From NCBI RefSeq assembly GCF_048771995.1, contig NC_133030.1, forward strand, positions 11,052,001 through 11,116,000: 64,000 nt of DNA, given 5' to 3'. Within the stretch, counting starts at the first letter, position 1; the number at the start of each line of letters is the position of its first letter. The translations under genes and the position numbers were made by a program. The notes under the pieces were generated by a model, which ran no database searches, had not been told where the DNA came from, and saw only the letters and a program-made list of their open reading frames with translations. This DNA is from Taeniopygia guttata (taxonomy: Eukaryota > Chordata > Aves > Passeriformes > Estrildidae). Positions 1-11,725 of the stretch are shown here, in pieces.

Positions 1-2593
1 TCAATAATGTCTTTAAAGATCCAAATTATTCTGTAAACTTTAGCTAGGTGTTATCAGAATTTAGTCACTGAGGTCACATCACACCGGTGCTGTCAAAAAG
101 TGAAAATCTATTTTCCCCTTAAGGAGCAGATTCACACCCTCAGCCTTGCAGAGTTGTGTGTCTCAGAATCCAATCCAAAAGAAAAATTGCTTTTATAGTT
201 TGGAAAGCCAGTTTTCCATTAAGTCAGCTAACTGACCCAGTTTGCCCACAGTCAGAGCTGCCAGAGCAAGCACAAACAGAGGGAGCACATGGAGAACAGG
301 ATCTCCTTTCACTGGCAGCCCAAACTGGGGCTGAACTCCATTTAACACAAACCTGAACCCTGAATTGTCTCTGACTGACTCACAGGACACTGAAAGATCT
401 CTGGACAGCTACAAAAGTTGCTGTGCATGAGGCTGATTCCTCTTCTCTCCCATGTGAGAAAATGGAACAGATGTTAAGGATTTTGCTGCAACAGTTTTGA
501 TATCTAAGTGCTGACAGAGGTTGGCACAAATCTCTGGATAAAGAGAGGAACAACAGATCCAGAAAGCAATAGTGAGATCTTCCTGATAAAACCTTATCCA
601 CATGCTATGGACTCAGGTAAAACAAGATTTACCAAATTATTAATTATTGTTAGGTCTATGCAAGCTCTTAGTAGTTTTCAGTGCGAAGCCAAGACTCCAG
701 AACAGTCAGGAGTTGCCACTCTATTGCAAATGTGGGGCTTTCTCCAGTTCTCAAGCACAAGTGTTAAATGAGCAGAAAAACCTTCTTTAGAAGAACAACG
801 ACAACAAAAAAGGCAAAACATCCATATTTTCATTCTTCACAGCTAAGGACAATTAAAACACTGCAAGCTAAAACCAGAAAATAACCAACCAAAACCTAAC
901 AACAAGTACATTTTTTTGTTTTGATCTGCATTAAAAAAAAAAAAAATCAGGCTTCTAACTTTTGAATAGCCAGACTAGGATTTTGGAATATTAAAGATGC
1001 TAAAAGAACCAAGCCTGATCCTGTGAGTAAGAATTCTTTAGCTTTCCAGGACTATCAATATCAAAACAATATATAATGTATTTTCTGCTAGAAGGGTCCT
1101 TCTGATTTAGTTAAAAGGCTCCAGTTCCTTTTATTACTGTTCTTTTCTTCTTTGGTTAATATCTTGAATATTTAAAGGATGCCAATAATATATATTAAAA
1201 CTTTTATACCATCTTCTATTAATATCTTTTTTTATTATTATTAATTTTGGTATTTGAATCTTATGCCAGCTCTAAGGAGAAAATATGGAGTTTAGAAATT
1301 CACACTGTAACCATCTTATTTCTGCCATGCAGGTCTTTACTGCATGTCCAGGAAACTCACCTGGTCAAACAGAACCTGCCCAGCTTGAGTTACAGGGTAC
1401 TCAAATTCACGTTGGGCTCCTCAAACCTGAGCAAAAAGGTTAAGCTGCTCCAGATGAACTCCCCAAGCAACACCAACAACAGCACACTCTGAACCAGGGC
1501 ACTTTGCAAGGGAGGAAAGAATCCCAAATGGCAGCAGATGCTCATTGTTCAGATGTACAATTCTGCTGCAGAATATTAAAAGTTCTTTTTCAAACTCAAG
1601 TTTCTAAAGATGAAAAGAATTGTTAAGATTAGAAACAACCCAGTTAATCTGACAAAAGAGTCAGATTTGGGGTCTAATTCTACAGGACAACATCCTTTAG
1701 CACACAGGCACGTTTTACACAGGCTTTTTAAATGGCTTTCACATTTATTTTGCCTCTCCATCACTGACAACACAATACGAAACTGCCTGAACTTAAAATA
1801 TGCATTTCATTTCCACTACAATGGATTTATCTTTCCAGCAGATGTTGTGTGGAATATCCAGGGATTGCAAGATGTTTTGATCTAAAGTGATGACTAAAAC
1901 GTGCACCAATAACCCCCTTTCTTCGGGGAGATTGGTATTTTTCAAATCTAGTTCCTATAATTTGTGGGATAGCCTTAAAACTCCAGGCACCAAGATGAAG
2001 TGTCCACAGCACTATATTCTAAAGAAATACTGATTAAAAAATGTTGTTTCTGATCTCTAGGCCAAGACTTCACAGCAGATCAGGTTTCCTTATTTTGAGG
2101 AATGGCTTCTTTGGAAATCTGGAGCAATATTCCTCCTGGAAAACAATGAAGGCAGTTGTTTGAAAAGCAGAAGCTGACCTGGATTATCAATGTCAGGGCA
2201 AGAACTTCAGCTGCTTGATGTAATTTTTAGTAAGCAGGCCAGGGAAAGTGCAGAGTGTCTGTGACAATAATTGCACAAACACTCCTCTAAATTGTTGTCT
2301 CCTTGGCTTTGAAAACCTCTGCTGCAGAAGTGGAATGTTTGGAAGTGTCATGGAGGTATTTGTGTAAACAAAGCCCAACAGTAATAGGGTCTCTTATTAA
2401 TACAGGGTCTTGCAATCACTGTTCCAAGAGTTTTGGTCAATCCTATATCCAGAATTGTTATTTCACGCTCCATAATTTTTCTTCCAAACCCTCCAACCTA
2501 TTTTCTTAACCAAGTGATGGTTATCTGACTTCTGTACTTCTCACTCTGGTCTCTACCATGAAAGTGCCCAGGAAATGTGGTGTCTGTTCTTCA

Positions 2594-2608
2594 TATATAT
2601 ATATATAA
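2594..2608. repeat. (AT)n microsatellite
   Basis: A run of about seven AT dinucleotides. Other short simple repeats nearby in the window include a CA run at 25555-25566 and T-rich runs around 22477-22489. Confidence 0.85.
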
Positions 2609-2927
2609 AACGACTTAAAGACTTAAGCAGTTTGCCTCTTCTTGCTAATTTTGGGATTTTCTGAGGGGTTTAATTGCTTGGGCTGGCAGTGATTTGATGC
2701 TTCTGTGATAGCTTATCTTTGTCCAATGTTTGTTTAACAAGCCTTCTCCAAAAGACTGCACATGTGAGGAAATAAATTTTTTTTTAAATTGTGAAACAAA
2801 TTACACTCTTCATTTGCAAGTTCAAACCTACTTAAAAAATCAGGCTGAAATCAGCAGTAAGTATAGAGACCAGAATTAAATTAACTCCCATCAAAAATTT
2901 TACATCTGGATTTCAATTAAGCTCGGA

Positions 2928-2940
2928 GTTAATTGTTAAC
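2928..2940. promoter_or_regulatory. HNF1-type palindromic site
   Basis: GTTAATTGTTAAC differs from the HNF1 consensus GTTAATNATTAAC at one position. It sits in an AT-rich stretch which, about 110-190 bases on, contains two copies of TTATCAGTTT (3050-3059 and 3121-3130), each with a GATA-type core on the minus strand (TGATAA). This could be an intronic enhancer; sequence alone cannot show activity. Confidence 0.35.
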
Positions 2941-4639
2941 TGTCTTAACTCCTGACCCATCAAAGAGTTAAAAATATAAAAAGGGGGAAAAAAAAAGAGA
3001 AATCAGGCTTTGATGCCAGTCTGGAAGTTGCTGAGCTATTAATCAGTGGTTATCAGTTTGCCTTAGATGACTAAAACTCATTAATATAAACAAGAAGCCT
3101 GAAAGGATCACATTAGTGTGTTATCAGTTTCATCATTTACAACCCTGGAACAGCTAAAAGAGTTAAGCTATCACACGCTGCACTGAAGGATAATTTGGCA
3201 TCATTAATTTTGTTCTGCCATTTGCCAAACCGAATTGGGAATGATAGGGGCTTGGAAATCTGAATTCATAGCTTTCACCTACATCCCTTTATTTTTTCCC
3301 CAGAGTCCTGGCATTTAATGAATGAAAAGAACCAAAACTATTCAAAGGTTTTAATAACTTGAATTTCGGTGAATAAATTTCACATTGCTTTTGATTTTTT
3401 GCTTTTACTTTCCATCATAAAAGAACAGTGCTGTGGCAATTATCTTCAAATTTGTCCATTCTTAAAGGGGCTTTTACACTTTTGGCACACAAAGAATGTG
3501 ATGAAATGGAAACAGTTTCTTCTTTGGTAGTTGAAAATTTTAAAAATTATTTTTGTGTATATGGCCAATAGTGAATAAAATGCACTCTTCTCCTCAGCCT
3601 CATTCCCACTGCCTTTCAGTAAAAGCTCAGTATTTTGATAGCTTATGAATAAAATAATAAAAAGTAATGCATAAACATTAAATATGGCTCATCAGATCCA
3701 ACCTACCTCTGATTTCAGACTTGAAAACACTTAGGTCAGGGAGAGCAATTCTTAAGTAAATTCATGTGTGGAAAAATGCCTGACCCTGGTCACTATAATT
3801 CACCTAAAAGTGTAAGGAAAGCTAAAAGAAGGAAGCTGTTCCAATGGCAGAGGTGGATAAATGTGCTGGATCAGGATTATGGTTATTTATTTCCACTCCA
3901 GATCTACATTCAAGATAAGCTGAATTAGCTCCTCTGTAGCTGCATCCCTTGGATCCAAGAGGCTCTGCTAATTTCAAGGAATCATTCCCAATGAGACAAG
4001 AACAAATCATACCTGTGCTTTCTAAAGAGATGTCATTCACTGCACAGAAGGAAGGCATTCATCTTTCACATTTTGGCACTTGCCAGATAATCCCTTTAGC
4101 CTTTGGGTTGATGCACTTTATAGAAATTCAAAACAATCATCCACCAGACTTATTTCATAGCACAGCCTTTTACGGCACTCTTCAAAGAGCATTCTTATTC
4201 CAAAGAGATAAGGGAGTTCTTTTGTCACATTGACAGAGAGACTTTATTATCCTTTAATGGAAACTTCATCATCTGTGGCAGTTTTGAACCTTAAGGAGGT
4301 TGTGCTATTAAGACACAACAGACGTGCTACTTTTAACCATTAAAAGTTATCATTCCAAAAAAGCGTTTTCCACTTTCCTTGAAATATTGTGATGCTATAC
4401 AAGACATTAGCTCTTTTCTTGCATCACAAGAACACCCAAATTACAGTCAAGAGCTCTTCCCAACACTCCAGAGTTTTTTGGTGTTTTTTTTTCAATAAAT
4501 TGTTTTGAAAGCAGTTTTAAAAGACAAGCATAAACAAGGGCTTCTCACAATTCTGCATCCTGAAATTCTGTAAATTAGCTCACTTCACAAACTGAGAAAT
4601 AACATTCTGCAAGCCAATAAAGGATTAAATCCATGAAAG

Positions 4640-4912
4640 TATATTTCAGAATATCTAAACTAAACCTCTTTTTGTACAACTTGAGGCCCTTTCCCCTTGT
4701 CCTGTCCCTGGGAGCAGAGCCTGACCTGGCTGCCTGCACCATCTTGCTGGGGAGTTGTGCAGAGCCAGAAGGTCCCCCCGAACTCCCTTTTCTCCAGGCT
4801 GAGCCCCCCCCCAGCCACTCCAGACCCTCTCCCATCTCCATTCCCTTCTCTGGGCTCACTCCAGCCCCTCGATGTCCTCCCTGAATGGAGGGGCCCAGAA
4901 CTGAGCACAGTA
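4640..4912 (-). mobile_element. CR1 LINE fragment, antisense
   Basis: Read on the plus strand, it shows the reverse-complement landmarks of the CR1 3' region: the block ending CCCCTTGTCCTGTCCCTG, a CTCCAGGCTGAGCCCC-like block, and ATGGAGGGGCCCAGAACTG-like text that corresponds to the 'ggccctcc...cagagctg' part of CR1. It is diverged and has no coding capacity. It is the only GC-rich island in this part of the intron. Confidence 0.65.
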
Positions 4913-5924
4913 TGATTCCTTCTGCATTGGCACAGATTATTCCTCAGGTGAAGAAAGTTCCCATTTTCTCTGTACTCACACGGCCCATTCACAGCTTACA
5001 CAGAATGCAAGATGTTAAGGAGGAACAAATTCTTTCCCAGGAATTCACCAACACTAAAGCTTTGTGTTAACCACAACTCCTTGGATTTACATAATCCCAG
5101 AGTTTGAAAAATGTGAAAAAGCATCCACCACCAGGGTGGTGTGTGTGAAAGCATCTCAGGGGAATAGTTTTGTAACCTGCTGACTTTGTGTAAACACACG
5201 AGTCTTGGGGGGAACTTTTTAAAAAACTTGTGGTGCATTTTCACTCTGGCCAAGTAATGCAGCTCACACCAAACCACCCCAAGGGGGCTTAACAAACATC
5301 CTTTATTGGTTCTGTTTGATACAAACCCATGCTCAGTAAACAGCAGGTACAGGATGTTTCTTGTAGCACTAGCAACTACATCAGCAGGAAAGAATAAAAC
5401 CAGTAACGTTCCCATGATAGCAGTAAGCTCATTTTGCTTGTTTGTTTTAAAAGCAAGGACAAATTTTATGTAGCTGTGATTCTGGAAGACTCACAAAATG
5501 TTTTTACTTTTATTAATACAACTGGCTGAAGGGGAGTTGTTCCCAGCCCTTCAGAGCACTTGCTGTTTGACAAGGGAGAGTTCAACTTCATCTCCCACTG
5601 AGTTCCTGAGATGCCTCTGCTCAAAACCTGCATCTTTACATGCAGCAGATATTAGGGATGCCTTTCCAAGGATGAAAACAACCCTCACCAAACCTGCTTT
5701 GAACCCAGTCATGCCTTACAACTACACATGCACTTCAAACCACAGTGCTGCCACCAGGGGTTAATGAAGAGGCTGAGAGAGAAGTGCTAATTACCAGGGT
5801 CAGAATGGTATCCACACCCACTATTACTTTATACAGCAAAGCAACTCCTTATTTCTACTATTTCCAACACTGGACACTAACTAGTTTCTTCAAGAATGAA
5901 AAAAAATCAAGCTGGTCTAGTGCA

Positions 5925-5992
5925 AGGTGTCCCTAGCCATGGCAGAGGGTTCAATATGGTATTTGAGGCCCCTTCCACCCAAACCATCATAA
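5925..5992 (+). mobile_element. CR1 LINE 3' tail, short fragment
   Basis: The text GGTGTCCCTAGCCATGGCAG, then a GGCCCCTTCCACCCAAACCATC-type block, is the typical last ~70 bases of a sense-oriented CR1. No target-site duplication could be called. Confidence 0.6.
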
Positions 5993-7102
5993 TAATCTAG
6001 GATGACTTTTTAGAAAATTTTTTTCTTTCCCTGTTGCACTGCAGATTTAAGAGAACCCAGACTTCTTGGCCCACGTTGCTACAACTCCCACTACTTCAGA
6101 GGGTCCAAGTCTTGCAGAAATGGAACAGGCAATACGAAATGTAGGATTAAACCCTGGCCACACCATAGAAGCAAACAGGTTTTGACATACAGAGGGCAAG
6201 TAGGGAGCATGTAAGCAGAAAACCTAATAAAAATGGAAAACAGTAAAGCAAGAGGCTCCAAGAGAAGCAGACTCTATTTCCAGCACAGCCAAGCAAGTGG
6301 AGTAGTTCAGTACAGGCAAAGCTACTTAGGTTTGGGCTAAAACTCAAATTCAACCCAGAGATTAGATTCAGAACCCAAATTTCACTACTGCATTCTGGAG
6401 TGGTGTCAGTGACTTCCCACAGCTCCAGCAGCTCTGCCAAATACATTAGCTCAACATGGATTCAAGTCAAGAGATGGCATTTCAGAATTGCTCATGTGAT
6501 GTCTCCAATTCTACTCTGATACCATAAATATAAATGTGTTTGGAGTATAAATCCGTTCTAGAAATGTACCTGATGATAAAAGATGACAGCATCTATTTTA
6601 AATGCAATTATTATTTGAAAGGTGCTTGTTACTGCTAAATGATGTGTGCTCAGTACCTGCAGCACACACTGGTATTCCACTGGAATTCCACGTTCCCAGG
6701 AGCGAGCAGTTCCCTAAACTGCTAATTAACGTGATAACACGAGGGCTCCACTCAGATACACTGTAATTGAACTAAGGGTACAGAAAGAATAAGCTCTGCC
6801 ATCTGTATCTGTGCAGAGGGAAGTGCTTGGTTTGGACTGGGATGGGGATTTGCTTGGTATTTGTCCCTCTTTAGCCAAAGGGGAACCCTCTCCCAAGGGA
6901 TTGCTTGCTGAGAACTTGAACTCAGTATGTTTGTGCTGATGGTGTGTCAACCCCTGGTGCTTCACAAGTCTGTCAAGCTTTGTTTGCAAATTTTCAACAT
7001 ATTTTTAAAAAGCATTTGTGCCACTGTTCTCTCCCCTCCCACCAAGCAGTTCTGAATAATTAAAGCGTTTTTACAAATTTTGTAATTAAAAGAACTCCTG
7101 GA

Positions 7103-7116
7103 GTTACTATAGTAAC
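7103..7116. promoter_or_regulatory. Perfect RFX X-box palindrome
   Basis: GTTACTATAGTAAC is a perfect 14-bp palindrome and fits the RFX-dimer pattern GTTRCY-N2-RGYAAC exactly. It lies about 24.4 kb downstream of the ABTB2 start codon, inside the presumed intron, next to AT-rich sequence with several TAATTA-like cores. Confidence 0.4.
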
Positions 7117-9899
7117 GGGGCCTTTAGAAATCAATTCAATAAAACAAAAAAAAATGGGGTTGATTGGTTGGCTTTGATCTTCTCTCTTTGTTCACTGGCA
7201 TTAAGAATATTCTGAAATATCATATTTTTTCCCCCTCAACCGCAGAGTTGTTATATTCCAGGATGTACAGTGTGTAAGCTTTAGTAATTATCATCAAGCC
7301 ATGGCATAAATGAGGATGACTTTCTGGGTGCCCTCTTCTTTCTGGGACCAACCCTGACAAATACAGAGCTACTGCATTTATTCTGTTTTAAGACAGCCTT
7401 ATCAAATGTTTACCACTGCTTATTTTGCATTGAAATCAGCACCTGGAAACATTCTCGACCCTGATACTCAGTCAATATTCCTCCAAAAATACAACCCAGC
7501 TCAAGTTACAAGAACAAAACTCAGAGCTGATGAATTTCAAAGCAGGATCCAACTGGATGGTGCAGTTAACTTGCTTTAGTGCAAGTGTTCTGTTCAGTTT
7601 TACTTCCACCAGCACCTGACTCTTCAGGTTTCTGTTTCAGGATTGTTTCCATTTTGAAAAATCACCTTAAAGCAATGATGAGCTCTTCTTTAACAGCCCT
7701 TCTCCTTCTCACATTGGGTAGAGAGCTAGACATTGTTCTTAGGGCACACATCTTGCCCTTTACACTTTTCTGTTCTTTCACTTCAATTTCTAGCCAATGA
7801 AAAAAAAAAAAAACACACCAGAAATTTTCCCTAGGGAAAATACTCAACAGAGAGACATCAACTAAAAGACCACAACAGTCTGGATCCGGGGGCATGAGGA
7901 GGATGAAATCCCATCTACCAAGTCCTCTCCTGCTGCACCTGAACAGAGGTGCTTGCTTTGGGATCCCAACCCCTCATCAGCACAAACACAGCTTGGTGCA
8001 GCTGCCAGCCATGCTGGAAGGGCAGGATTTGCACCCCAGAGCCTTTCCTGGGAAAGGATGAGCTCTGTTCTCAGAGCCAAGTCTGGCTCTGTTGCAAGCA
8101 GCCACCTCCAACAGGGTTTCAATTTGCAGTGATGAAAATGAAACCTTTCCCCCATAAGGGACAATTAGCTTTCATTAAGATATTTATATTATTTACTGGG
8201 ATCTTCTTGGAAAATACCTTCATGAACATCTCATAGCCTTGCAGAAGGTTATACTACAATTCTGAATGTCAAAATCCTACCCACAGATATGGACTGCTCT
8301 GCCTATCTCTGGTGTCACCCCTATCCAGGGATGCTGGCATGGCCCCACTTGGTCCTCACCCATCATTCGTGCCAAGCTCCAAATCAACACCAAATCCAGG
8401 GACTCCCTGCATTTTCCCAACTCTGCTGGAAACTCCCGCTTTCCTTGGAAGAACATTTGGGTGCCGAGGTAACCAGCCAGACTGGGGAGGAGGTGGAGAG
8501 ATCCACACTCAAGTCTTGTCCTGCCTTGTGGCAGGAACATCAGAAGGTGTTAGACCAGCTCTGCAAGGCACATCAGGATGAATCCACCCCACAACTTATG
8601 CAGAACCAGTGAGACCAACACTTGAACATTATTTTTCTCCAGAGGAAGAGACATTTTAGAACAAATTTAGCAACAAGGAAATTCAGTCACTCATAAATCA
8701 ATAACATTTCCAGAGGTTTAGCATGACTTATATAAAAGCTGTTCTTTATGTCTAATTTAGGACTGTTGTTACAAGTTTACTCAATCAGATAAATTTACGG
8801 TCACACACATTTATGGAAGGAGCCTAAATCTCCATGCAGAACTTGCTTTTACCTTAAATAACAAATTTTTCTGAGTAACTAATTTTTATTGGTCTGAAGA
8901 GCCATTGTTTAAAACAGGTTTCTTTGTAGATAAGAGATAGGAGCCCAGATGTTCATTTCAGATACATGACTGGAGCTCAGATGAACACCAGATCCATTTG
9001 GTAGAGTCAGAGCCTGATCTGAAAGCAATAAATCACAACTTTTTGTTTTATATTTAAGTTATGCTAGTGAACTTCCTCAGGCCTTTGGAATTTTCTATTT
9101 GTAATTAAAAAAAGAAATCATATTCTTAGCTGATTAATGACAGAAGCTGCTTTTATCTGTGCTAAACCAGTTCTTACTTAATGTAACACTGAATTGAATT
9201 GCAGTTCTAAAAGGAGCCATCAAAACAACGAGGGATTGATTATTTTTTTTTGTACAGGTTTATAAAATAGACAGTAATGAACTCTCTATGCAGCTTCCAA
9301 GAAAAATGCAGTAGCAGATGCATCCCTGTTCACCTTCAGCATCTACTAGAGGGCTGTAAAATAAATAAGAGTTCCTTCTGGGAAGGACCAAATGGAAACA
9401 GACTGAGGTTTCACTTTCAACATGGAAAGGAATTTTGTAATCTAATCATACGTGAGGCACTGAGAGTTGGCTCAATCCAAGAAGGCAGTTCCCATTCTCA
9501 TCTTGCTGCAGGAGCATCTTTCATCAGCACAATTCCCTGCAAAATCTCTTAACCAGAATAATTCCTTAAAATGACCAGCCAACACTCCATGGCCTAAGAA
9601 TGGCACCACCTTTGGCTCCCTAAGTCTCAAACAGACTGCCCTCTGATAACTTCCCAATATCCAAAGGAATTTCAGAAAGACAACATCCCATTTCTTGTCT
9701 GGGGCTAGAACAGGAAGCTGAAGATGTCCCCCCTCCACTGTTTGGGGGGTGTAAATTCATGTGGTCCTGGGGGTGCTCTGAAAACTCCTGAATTCTGCTG
9801 CAACCTGACAGCACGTTCAGGACATCTCTGGTTCAATTCCTGAAGAACTGGTACAAGTCCGGAACTAACAGCACTCCTGGCCATTAGGTAACACCACTC

Positions 9900-9944
9900 G
9901 GATTCAAATCAGGTTCAAGGATTCAACTCAGATTCAAGGATTCT
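9900..9944 (+). repeat. Minisatellite-like repeat, 19-bp period, about 2.3 copies
   Basis: Units at 9900-9918 and 9919-9937 share the frame GGATTCAA-TCAG-TTCAA with two differences; a third partial copy starts at 9938. The source is probably replication slippage. Confidence 0.7.
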
Positions 9945-11673
9945 TTCCAGTTTTGCCAAGTTTTGGTGTCATTTTAAACAAATCACTTCTACATACATTT
10001 TAGATTTTCCTTTTTGTTTTAAACTTGCTATACCTTCTGCCTTAATAAGCACTACAAAGATTATTTAGTACTTTCAAAATGCCAGCAAGAAATACTTCAG
10101 AAAAATTACAAGTTATTTAATATCATAATAAGTTTTGTAGGCTTATACCCATAAGGCTTGAGCCCTTGCAGTGTTTTGTAAGCAGGGAATGAGGTAGAAG
10201 TAGCACACAAATTGCGTGTGTCATAATCTCCAGCTCTAAGCTGCCTACAACACTTGGAAACCTGTACAAACACCCAGAGAATCCACATAGCTTTCCCATA
10301 TTGCTGAAAGGGAAGAGAAGCTTTTCTCATGTGCCTGGTATGCCCTAATTTTGCTCAGCTGGAGGATATTTTAAAAAAGAACGATGACGGCCTCTGACGT
10401 ACCCGACAGAGTCATCACCAATGCCATGCAAACTGAATCCAAAAATAGAAAACTGAGCTTGAGAGAGAAAGAGACCTTCCCATCATTTGCAACAAGGAAA
10501 CCACCGTGTTTTATCAGAAAGCAGAAGTTGCTGGGCTGAGCCAGCGTTCGCCACCAGGCAGATCCGTGGAGGTTACTGCTGAGGAGCTGCCCCAACATGT
10601 TCCGTAATGAGGTTTCACCGTGCTCTGCTCTCCTACAACATGCAAATGTTACCTAAATGCGGCTGGCTGTACACAGGGTATTCCTTAGAATATTCCATCA
10701 TGACACACTGACTTTCAATCTGACAGAATGCCACAGCTGAGCTGAATGGAAATCCCCCGAGCTATCTGGCTACTCAGATTTTCATGAAGAAGAGCAGTGA
10801 ATCTGCTCTTTCTCTCCTTCTCTACCAGGCTGGAGAGAAAACATGAGATGAGCAAGCAGTTCAAAGCAGTTGTAGAATTTATTGCAAACATCAGTGATTT
10901 TACTGCAGTAAGGTCTTGCACTTCCACTGAAGGCCTGATGCTCATGGTATAAAATCACTGCTAAAGATTCCCATCATCAACTGGTGCTGTGCCAAGTTGT
11001 CCTCTGGAATCTTAAGCTCTAAACTTTCACACCAGGAGAACACAAAAACTCAGAAGTTGAACCAGCCAGGACGTCTAGAATTCAATCCCAACTTAAAGAC
11101 TGACTTAAAAGGTGGTCTTGGAGAGTTAATTGAGTTTTCAGTGCCATACTGATTAGCATCAATACTCAAATAAAGTCAGGCATTGCTGAAAAAATAAAAA
11201 GGTACTCAAAGTACAAGAGAAATCTATCCCATACATGTCTTTATTTTCATAAAGGGATCTGCTTTCCTTTTCCTTTTTTCCCCAAAGGGATTAGTTTTCC
11301 TTTTCCCACAGAACAACCCCAGCAGTGAATACAACAGATCCCATTTTTCAAACCTTGTCACGTTTATTCACCCACAATTTTGCATCCACTGCTACATTCC
11401 CTAGAAATAATGTGGACAAACATGGACAGGTTTGCAAATTTTTCAAATATTTTTACTGCATCCAGGCCAATTAACATAAAAGCAGGAATAATATTTGATC
11501 CCTCAGGAAAGCAGGGGAACCCCTAGTCCTCCACTCACTTACATGCTCTTCACAGGGTTCTACTACAGAAGTAACTACAGTGTACTACTATTACAGTAAA
11601 TCAATTCAGTGCTGGGTTCCCTGCAGCTTACTCATAATAATTCTCATTCTTGGTCATCCTTCCCCCTTTTTTT

Positions 11674-11725
11674 TTTTTTTTCTTGTGAGGAGAATGTTTT
11701 TGTTTTTTTTCTTGTGAGGAGAATG
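11674..11725 (+). repeat. Direct tandem duplication of a T-run plus 15-bp unit
   Basis: The unit of eight T followed by CTTGTGAGGAGAATG occurs at 11674-11696 and again at 11703-11725, a 29-bp period, and is identical over the shared part. It adjoins a longer T/C-rich run starting at 11661. Confidence 0.85.

Noticed and set aside
4575..4992. Overlapping open frames of about 100 codons on both strands
   Set aside because: They lie over a diverged, GC-rich CR1 fragment, which explains the composition and the openness.
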